A stretch of DNA of 6,936 nt from Terriglobales bacterium (lineage in GTDB: Bacteria; Acidobacteriota; Terriglobia; Terriglobales; Acidobacteriaceae), in contig JAATFE010000172.1 in the NCBI GenBank assembly GCA_015655365.1, forward strand, positions 1 to 6,936, written 5' to 3'. Shown one piece after another: positions 1 to 4,606 of this stretch. Under the pieces are notes generated by a model that saw only the letters and a program-made list of their open reading frames with translations, searched no databases and had not been told where the DNA came from. The first letter of the stretch is position 1, and each line of letters begins with the position of its first letter. The position numbers were made by a program, and so were the translations under genes.

Positions 1-2052
1 CTGGGTCATGAGCTGAAAGACACGCTCGGCGGCGCGGAAGTCGGGCATGGAGAGCGCGTTGTCGCAACCCACCACGCCCACCAGGGTGATGCCGTGGATG
101 TCGTGGCCCTTGGCGATCATCTGGGTGCCCACCAGCAGGTTAATTTCGCCGGAGTGGAGGCGAGCCAGCAGGCGCTCCAGATCGTAGCGTCCGCGGACCG
201 TGTCGCGATCCATGCGGCCGATGCGCGCGCTGGGAAAGATCTCGCCAAGCCGCTCTTCGCCCTGCTCCGAACCGGCGCCGAGGTAGTAAAGGTGTTCGCT
301 CGAGCACTTGGGGCACCGGGCGGGGACAGTACGCCGGTAGCCGCAGTAGTGGCACTCCAAGCGCTGACCTTCGCGGGCCTCGCCGCCATCCTCGGCGGGC
401 GGCTTGTGGTGGGTGAGGGAGATAGCGCAGTTCTGGCACTCCAGCTTTTCTCCGCAGGAGCGGCACATGACGGCGAAGGAGTAGCCGCGGCGGTTGAGGA
501 GGATGAGCGCCTGCTCGCCGCGATCGAGAACTTCCTGGGTCTGGGCCACAAGGGCACGAGAAAAGAGATCGTTCTTGCCGGTCTCCTGGAACTCTTTGCG
601 CATGTCGACCAGTTCCACTTCCGGCAGGGGGCGGTGCATCACCCGGTCGTGCATCTCGATGAGCTTGTACTTGCCCTGCACGGCGTTATGCCAGCTTTCG
701 AGCGACGGCGTGGCCGAGCCGAGGACCACCACCGCACCTTCGAACTTGGCGCGCACCACGGCGACGTCGCGGGCGTTGTAGCGGGGGTTTTCTTCCTGCT
801 TGTAGCTTTGATCGTGCTCCTCGTCGACCAGGATGAGGCCCAGCTTGGGCGCGGGGGCAAAGATGGCGGAGCGGGTGCCGACCACGATGGGGGCGTCACC
901 GCGACGGATGCGACGCCACTGCTCGCTGCGCTCTTCGGGGGTGAGGGCGGAGTGAAGCAGGGCCACTTTTTGGCCGAAGGCGGCGTCGAGCAGGCCCACG
1001 GTTTGCGGGGTGAGGCCGATTTCCGGAACCAGCAGGATGGAGGAGAGGCCCAGATCGAGCGCGCGCTGCATAGCGGCCAGGTAAACGGCTGTCTTGCCCG
1101 AGCCGGTGACCCCGTGGAGCAGAAAGGGCTGAAAGCCGCCCAGAGCGGGCACCAGGGCGGCTAGCGCATCGATCTGCGGCTCGTTGAGGCGATAGGGCTC
1201 GGCATCCTGAATCAAGCCGCCCAGGCGGAAGGCGGCGGCCCGCGCCTCGATGCGCACCAGGCCGCGACGGACCAGGGTTTGCAAGGTGGACAAGGGCAGA
1301 TCCTTTTGGCGCAGTTCGGCCAGGGGAAGCTCGTTGCCATTGGCGGCCAGCTCGGCCAGGATGGCTTGCTGCTTCTCGGTCAGCTTAGGCAGGCGAGCCT
1401 CGGGAATGAGGACGGCAAAGCGCTCGGTGCGGCGCGCATCGCGCTCGGCGGCGACAGTTTCGCGGGCGATCCATTTTTTGCGCAGCAGGCCGGCAAGAAT
1501 GGGCAGCGTGGCCGCGGTGGCGGTACGCAGGGTGGAGGCCTTGACCGCCTCTCCCTCGGCCAGCCGCTCCAGGACGCGGCGCTCCATGTCCTGCTCTTCC
1601 GGAGAGAGCTTGCCGCGGCGTTTGGAAACACCGGCGCGCCCTGGGCCGCGGGTCGCGGAGAGAGGAGAATCGCCGTCCAGACTGTTTGCCAATTCGTCGC
1701 GGCCCAGGGCGGTGATGCGGTAGTAGACGGTGCGGCGGACCTCGGCCATCAGCGGCAACATGCCGCGCAGCACCTCGCCGAGCGGAGCTAGATAGTACTG
1801 CGCCATCCACTCGGCCAGGGACAGCAGGTGGTCGCTCAAGAGCGGCTCCTCGTCGAGCACCGCCTCGATGAAGCGCGCCTCGAAATCCGCGGGAGCCTTG
1901 TTGCTGAGGCCGGTGACCACGCCGATGAGCTTTTCGTTGCGGAACGGGGCGATGACGCGCGCGCCGCGCTGGGGACGCTGGTCCTCGCGCACCGCATAGG
2001 TAAAGGTGCGGTCCAGCGGAACGGGCAACGCGACTTCGCAGTAGGAGGGCAT
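1..2052 (-). CDS. priA: Primosomal protein N' (PriA replication-restart helicase), C-terminus cut by window edge
   Basis: PriA is a superfamily 2 3'-to-5' DNA helicase that recognises stalled forks and starts reloading of the replicative helicase. The frame is open for 684 codons from an ATG at 2052 to the window edge and has no stop inside. The start MPSYCEVALPVPL is typical of the family, and an in-frame stop (TGA, 2064-2062) lies just upstream, so only a TTG three codons earlier competes. Visible motifs: Walker A GVTGSGKT at residues 314-321, Walker B DEEH at 410-413, GSATPS at 445-450, a zinc-binding insert with eight cysteines (530, 533, 539, 542, 567, 570, 580, 583) in CxxC pairs, and GTQMIAKGHD at 642-651. 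The visible part ends with FQLMTQ, just before the expected motif VI (VAGRAGR), so roughly the last 130 residues are outside the window. No strong Shine-Dalgarno is seen. The gene is divergent from the kinase gene at 2157. Confidence 0.97.
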   Translation of the reverse strand, partial: MPSYCEVALPVPLDRTFTYAVREDQRPQRGARVIAPFRNEKLIGVVTGLSNKAPADFEARFIEAVLDEEPLLSDHLLSLAEWMAQYYLAPLGEVLRGMLPLMAEVRRTVYYRITALGRDELANSLDGDSPLSATRGPGRAGVSKRRGKLSPEEQDMERRVLERLAEGEAVKASTLRTATAATLPILAGLLRKKWIARETVAAERDARRTERFAVLIPEARLPKLTEKQQAILAELAANGNELPLAELRQKDLPLSTLQTLVRRGLVRIEARAAAFRLGGLIQDAEPYRLNEPQIDALAALVPALGGFQPFLLHGVTGSGKTAVYLAAMQRALDLGLSSILLVPEIGLTPQTVGLLDAAFGQKVALLHSALTPEERSEQWRRIRRGDAPIVVGTRSAIFAPAPKLGLILVDEEHDQSYKQEENPRYNARDVAVVRAKFEGAVVVLGSATPSLESWHNAVQGKYKLIEMHDRVMHRPLPEVELVDMRKEFQETGKNDLFSRALVAQTQEVLDRGEQALILLNRRGYSFAVMCRSCGEKLECQNCAISLTHHKPPAEDGGEAREGQRLECHYCGYRRTVPARCPKCSSEHLYYLGAGSEQGEERLGEIFPSARIGRMDRDTVRGRYDLERLLARLHSGEINLLVGTQMIAKGHDIHGITLVGVVGCDNALSMPDFRAAERVFQLMTQ

Positions 2053-2128
2053 GAGGGGCAATCACCAGTTTAGGGGATGAGGGGAGCGCGGTGGGACGAT
2101 TATCGATCCCAGTGGCAGCCGCAATCTG

Positions 2129-2147
2129 TGCCCCGGGGCATTACAAT
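2129..2147 (+). promoter_or_regulatory. Palindrome and -10-like element in the priA/kinase divergent gap
   Basis: A perfect 12-nt palindrome, TGCCCCGGGGCA (2129-2140), is followed after one base by TACAAT (2142-2147), a five-of-six match to the sigma-70 -10 box. TACAAT ends 9 nt before the ATG at 2157, so a transcript could start at or next to the start codon (leaderless). No convincing -35 is present. The palindrome would lie in the spacer upstream of the -10, a usual place for an operator. On the opposite strand, GATAAT (plus 2104-2099) is a possible -10 for priA, also without a good -35. The palindrome is certain; its function is inferred. Confidence 0.3.
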
Positions 2148-2156
2148 TCATTGCTG

Positions 2157-2930
2157 ATGACCCCAAAAGCTGCCAACCCCGTCCCCTCCGCGCCCAGCGA
2201 CAAGTCGAGCGCCTCGTCGATTCCTGTTTCGCCCATCACCCTGTCGATTGATATTGGCGGCTCGGGGTTGAAGGCCATGCTGCTGGACGCTGCCGGGAAA
2301 AAAATCAGCGAGCGGCAACGCATGGCGACGCCCGCCGTGCCCACGCCTGCCGCGGTGCTGGTGGCGCTCGATGCCCTGCGGAATCAGATGGGAGCCTTCG
2401 ATCGCGTGTCGGTCGGGTTCCCTGGGATCGTGAAGCGCGGCAAGACTTATGCCGCCTTCAATCTGCATCCGCTTTGGGCGGCGGCCTTCCCGCTGGAAGA
2501 GGAACTGGCGAAGCTCTGGAAGAAGCCGGTGCGGGTGGGCAACGACGCCGATGTGCAGGGCTACGGAGCCATCCAGGGCGAGGGCGTGGAACTGGTGATT
2601 ACGCTGGGAACCGGGATGGGGGCGGCGCTATTTACCGACGGGCGCCTGTGCCCAGGGCTTGAGCTGGGCCACCACATCTGGCGTAAAAAGGGCATGACCT
2701 ACGAGGACCACCTGGGCCGCCGCGGGCTCGACCGTTTCGGCAAGAAGGAATGGAACAAGCTGCTGCAAGAGGCGATCCAGCAGACCGAGGCGCTGTTCAA
2801 CTGGGACCATTTGTATTTGGGCGGCGGGAACACCAAGAAGATCGACTTCGAACCGGGGGCGAACGTCAGCATCGTGCCCAATGAGACGGGATTGCTGGGG
2901 GGCGTGGCGCTTTGGAGGGAGTGGAAGTAG
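2157..2930 (+). CDS. ppgK: ROK-family kinase, polyphosphate glucokinase type
   Basis: Probable cytoplasmic sugar kinase that phosphorylates glucose using polyphosphate and/or ATP, feeding glucose 6-phosphate into central metabolism. With the ATG at 2157 it has 257 residues, normal for polyphosphate glucokinases. Motifs: phosphate-1 loop DIGGSG (32-37), NDAD with the likely catalytic aspartate (129-132), phosphate-2 loop TLGTGMGAA (149-157), sugar-binding ELGHH (169-173) and LGGGN (221-225). The CxCGxxGC zinc motif of classical ROK glucokinases and repressors is absent, as in polyphosphate glucokinases, and there is no helix-turn-helix, so it is an enzyme rather than a regulator. A Ser/Pro/Ala-rich stretch of about 28 residues precedes the domain. 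A GTG at 2091 with GGGGAG four nt upstream would add 22 residues; I prefer 2157 because nothing conserved precedes it. Donor and sugar specificity cannot be fixed from sequence. Confidence 0.85.
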   Translation: MTPKAANPVPSAPSDKSSASSIPVSPITLSIDIGGSGLKAMLLDAAGKKISERQRMATPAVPTPAAVLVALDALRNQMGAFDRVSVGFPGIVKRGKTYAAFNLHPLWAAAFPLEEELAKLWKKPVRVGNDADVQGYGAIQGEGVELVITLGTGMGAALFTDGRLCPGLELGHHIWRKKGMTYEDHLGRRGLDRFGKKEWNKLLQEAIQQTEALFNWDHLYLGGGNTKKIDFEPGANVSIVPNETGLLGGVALWREWK

Positions 2931-2984
2931 TTAGCGGAGTTAGCGGAGTTAGCGGGGCTGGCGGTGTTAGCGGTGTTAGCACGG
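2931..2984 (+). repeat. 9-bp tandem repeat directly after the kinase stop codon
   Basis: Six consecutive 9-bp units: TTAGCGGAG, TTAGCGGAG, TTAGCGGGG, CTGGCGGTG, TTAGCGGTG, TTAGCACGG. The first two are identical and the units degrade towards the 3' end. The array starts at the base after the TAG stop (2928-2930). Because the unit is a multiple of three, it stays in the kinase frame, where a read-through would give Leu-Ala-Glu/Gly/Val triplets. It is followed by GCTAG-CGTGA-CTAGC (2985-2999), a 5-bp inverted repeat without a T-tract. Confidence 0.85.
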
Positions 2985-3051
2985 GCTAGCGTGACTAGCT
3001 GCTTCGAGGTTTCTACTTCACGAGCAAATCCTATGATCGAGGCAACGCGCC

Positions 3052-3105
3052 AGAAGGTTTTTCTTACTCCATCATCGAATATCTTCGATGCCCCCTAGAC
3101 CTTCT
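3052..3105 (+). other. Two-tier stem-loop in the gap downstream of the kinase
   Basis: An inner perfect 7-bp inverted repeat, CATCGAA-TATC-TTCGATG (3073-3090), sits inside an outer pair, AGAAGGTTT (3052-3060) with AGACCTTCT (3097-3105). The outer pair gives nine base pairs in plus-strand RNA, one of them G-U. In minus-strand RNA the same position would be an A-C mismatch, so the structure favours the plus strand. It lies about 120 nt after the kinase stop. No T-run follows, so it is not a standard intrinsic terminator. Otherwise 2985-3175 shows no convincing gene; the kinase frame stays open without stops until the TAG at 3096-3098, which I take as chance. Confidence 0.4.
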
Positions 3106-3161
3106 CAGGACCAGTGATTCATAATGTTGCTTCTCTCCTGGTGATAAGCGATCCAACGCGT

Positions 3162-3256
3162 AATATTGCCTCGTCTCACTGCGCACCGGGATTAATCCCT
3201 TTATTCGCTTTCACACGACCTGAGCGACAACGCTCAATTCGCATCGAGGCAATAAT
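3162..3256. repeat. Inverted CGAGGCAA boxes around the small membrane ORF
   Basis: AATATTGCCTCG (3162-3173) and CGAGGCAATAAT (3245-3256) form a 12-bp inverted repeat with one mismatch, about 70 nt apart. A third copy, ATCGAGGCAA (3036-3045), is a direct 10-bp match to 3243-3252. Between the inverted arms lies a perfect hairpin, TGAGCG-ACAA-CGCTCA (3221-3236). The arms bracket most of the coding part of the small minus-strand ORF. Their meaning is unknown; remnants of a small mobile repeat or protein-binding sites are possible. Confidence 0.35.
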
Positions 3257-3313
3257 GTAGACGACAAAGGCGGCCAGCACTATGCCCATGACCGCCAGAA
3301 AGAAAATGTCCAT
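3176..3313 (-). CDS. Possible small single-span membrane protein (45 aa), antisense to the next gene's 5' end
   Basis: The minus-strand frame from an ATG at 3313 to a TGA at 3178-3176 encodes 45 residues. It starts MDIFFLAVMGIVLAAFVVYI, has a hydrophobic stretch at about residues 3-23, then a basic tail (MRIERCRSGRVKANKG). This is the layout of a small inner-membrane protein with its positive tail probably in the cytoplasm. GAGG (plus 3322-3325 as CCTC) lies 8 nt before the ATG, and a promoter-like pair TTGACC-18-CAGAAT lies just upstream. It overlaps the first 32 bp of the plus-strand gene at 3282 head to head, so either both are real with overlapping 5' ends, or the plus-strand gene starts further in, or this ORF is chance. 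I do not recognise a family. Confidence 0.45.
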   Translation of the reverse strand: MDIFFLAVMGIVLAAFVVYIIASMRIERCRSGRVKANKGINPGAQ

Positions 3314-4274
3314 GACCTCTGCCTCGCTTGTTGATTCTGCTTCTTCCCGGTTGTTGTGGTCAAATGTTATCTACGTGTCGGGCGCAGCGTTAACGCTCCT
3401 TGCGGCAATGCTTGTGTTCATCGAAAGGCGCCTCATTGCAGCCGGAATACGAGAACGCACAACGCTCATTACAGAGTGGGCTGTTATTGGCGCTGCAATT
3501 ATCAGCTTCTTCGGCACGATTGGCGCCGTTCGTTACGGTAGTCTCGTAAGCCATCTCAAAGATGACGATTTAGCGGCGTACGAAGCTTCGGCTCAAGTAC
3601 AGATCGCTCAGGCCAATAGGGATGCGGCAAACGCCAATAGCGTTGCCGGGATTGCCTATAAAAATGCGGCTGACGCAAATAATCATCTTGCGGATGCAAA
3701 CAGCAAAGCGGCAGACGCAAACAAGCAATCTGCGGACGCAAACAAGAAGGCCGCAGAAGCAAACGCGACATCTCAGAGAGCCGAACTCGACAAGACCAAA
3801 ATCCTTAATGACAACCTCAAACTCCAGCAACAAATTGAACAAGAGCAGAATTCACGCCAGAAAATCGAACAGAGACTCGCCCCGCGCAATCTGAACGGCG
3901 CGATTCAGCAGGCCATGATCGTGCAGCTGCGACCAATACTTCCGCGGGACGTTGACATCGTTCTCTATGCAGGAAACCCGGAAGCTGACAATCTCTCCCA
4001 TCAAATTGCTTGGGTATTCCAACAGGTAAACTGGGGTTTCCATTTTGCCCAACCGATGGGAGGAAGCGCCCAGGGAATCCGAATCGAGTACGATGGCCAA
4101 GATAAAACAACGACCAAAGCAGCAAACATCATCGCAGCATCTCTTAAGTCATCGGGACTAGAAGTGAACGCACTTAGCCCAAATCTGCTTCCTTTCATGG
4201 ATGAGCTGGGGGCCTACACTTCAGATGGCAAGGCCGGTTCAGCCAAAATCAGGCTCATCATCGGCTCGAAATGA
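3282..4274 (+). CDS. Uncharacterised two-span membrane protein with alanine-rich coiled coil and soluble C-terminal domain
   Basis: 330 residues; no named family recognised. Two hydrophobic segments, about residues 27-47 and 66-84, form a hairpin with a short charged connector (ERRL...IRERT). A long predicted coil follows (about 95-200). It includes five exact heptads at 130-164 (ADANNHL, ADANSKA, ADANKQS, ADANKKA, AEANATS) with alanine or other small residues in the core, then a Gln/Glu-rich stretch (LQQQIEQEQNSRQKIEQRL). The C-terminal domain (about 205-330, containing RPILPRDVDIVLYAGNPEAD) looks like an alternating alpha/beta fold. Without a signal peptide, coil and C-domain are probably cytoplasmic. 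Base composition is lower than in the neighbours: 48% G+C in the line at 3661-3720 against 77% at 6241-6300 in coaBC, suggesting transfer. Start is uncertain: ATGs occur at 3282, 3288, 3306 and 3312, none with a good Shine-Dalgarno, and the first overlaps the small antisense ORF. A sensor, scaffold or effector role is possible but not shown. Confidence 0.8.
   Translation: MPMTARKKMSMTSASLVDSASSRLLWSNVIYVSGAALTLLAAMLVFIERRLIAAGIRERTTLITEWAVIGAAIISFFGTIGAVRYGSLVSHLKDDDLAAYEASAQVQIAQANRDAANANSVAGIAYKNAADANNHLADANSKAADANKQSADANKKAAEANATSQRAELDKTKILNDNLKLQQQIEQEQNSRQKIEQRLAPRNLNGAIQQAMIVQLRPILPRDVDIVLYAGNPEADNLSHQIAWVFQQVNWGFHFAQPMGGSAQGIRIEYDGQDKTTTKAANIIAASLKSSGLEVNALSPNLLPFMDELGAYTSDGKAGSAKIRLIIGSK
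3334..3363 (-). promoter_or_regulatory. Sigma-70-like promoter driving the small minus-strand ORF
   Basis: Read on the minus strand, TTGACC (plus 3363-3358, five of six matches to the -35 consensus), an 18-nt spacer, then CAGAAT (plus 3339-3334, four of six to the -10 consensus). The expected start point near 3327 would leave a leader of about 14 nt that just includes the GAGG ribosome-binding sequence before the ATG at 3313. The element lies inside the coding sequence of the opposite-strand gene. This is a consensus match by eye only. Confidence 0.35.
3669..3773 (+). repeat. Five 21-bp coding repeats giving an alanine heptad coil
   Basis: Residues 130-164 of the two-span protein are five consecutive 7-residue units, each beginning ADAN (AEAN in the last). 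At DNA level the units are 21 bp and share the core GC(G/A)GA-GCAAAC/T. The third and fourth positions are nearly invariant, while the last three residues of each unit vary. Placing residue 3 (always Ala) and residue 7 (Leu, Ala or Ser) in the core gives an alanine-rich coil. Less regular units extend upstream (AQANRDA, ANANSVA). Slippage or unequal exchange between units could change coil length. Confidence 0.8.
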
Positions 4275-4393
4275 CCTGTCAATAAGTAGCCTATGCACCT
4301 TCTCGGAAATAATCTGCAAATGTGCGTGGAAATAGTCTGGGGGCCGTTCTTTGCTGATCTTGCCTGAGTCCCTTCGCCGGAAAGACGAAACGC

Positions 4394-4432
4394 GGGTCCT
4401 TCGACTCCGCTACGCTGCGCTCAGGATGACAG
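4394..4432. repeat. Dispersed intergenic repeat (TCCTTCGACTCCGC...CTCAGGATGAC)
   Basis: The segment reads TCCTTCGACTCCGCTACGC followed by TGCGCTCAGGATGACAG. The reverse complement (TGTCATCCTGAGCG...GGAGTCGAAGGACCC) belongs to a very widespread dispersed bacterial repeat whose shadow translation is HPERSVAESKDP, visible here on the minus strand. It is one of two repeats in the 332-nt gap (4275-4606) between the two-span gene and the glycosylase gene, which converge here. I see no gene in this gap. Confidence 0.75.
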
Positions 4433-4502
4433 ATATGGGAGATAAGAAGTCTTTGTGCAACAGAAGGGCGCGACAGAAATCCCGGCGGGACGAGATTCGT
4501 GG

Positions 4503-4545
4503 TTTCCCACCCTTTCCGCAGAAAAAAGCGGAAAGGATGGGGCAC
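4503..4545. repeat. Hairpin repeat, copy 1 (CCCACCCTTTCCGC / GCGGAAAGGATGGGG)
   Basis: Arms 4506-4519 and 4528-4542 flank an 8-nt loop (AGAAAAAA). The arms pair over 14 positions with one exception, which is a C-A mismatch in plus-strand RNA but a G-U pair in minus-strand RNA. It lies about 65 nt past the glycosylase stop on that gene's strand, so it could act as a 3' stabiliser or terminator, but no T-run follows. A second copy lies inside the glycosylase gene at 5346-5385, so it is better explained as a dispersed repeat. Confidence 0.75.
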
Positions 4546-4606
4546 GGAGGATTTGCGGTAGTGAAAGAGTGAAAGAGCCAGCCTACTGCCGGCCAACAGC
4601 CGATTG

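Noticed and set aside
94..1164. Long plus-strand open frame (356 codons) antisense to priA
   Set aside because: It is codon-aligned with priA on the opposite strand and shows no family motif. High third-position G+C in priA suppresses stops in the antisense frame. The priA frame has all helicase and zinc motifs.
1250..2073. Several other open frames on both strands over the PriA N-terminal half
   Set aside because: They are Arg/Ser/Ala-rich low-complexity translations typical of shadow frames, and none keeps a recognisable motif.
2091..2156. GTG start at 2091 for the kinase, with GGGGAG upstream
   Set aside because: It would add 22 residues (GRLSIPVAAAICAPGHYNSLL) unlike the family N-terminus and run through the palindrome and -10-like element. 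It remains possible, so it is noted in the gene entry.
3221..3236. Hairpin TGAGCG-ACAA-CGCTCA as a terminator
   Set aside because: The stem is only 6 bp, there is no T-run on either side, and it lies inside the small minus-strand ORF.
2931..3281. tRNA, small known RNA or riboswitch in the gap after the kinase
   Set aside because: No cloverleaf, TTC-A loop or known riboswitch core was seen; only the repeats and stem-loop already listed.
3669..3773. 21-bp repeats as a CRISPR-like array
   Set aside because: Units are contiguous without spacers, are coding, and give exact protein heptads in a coiled coil.
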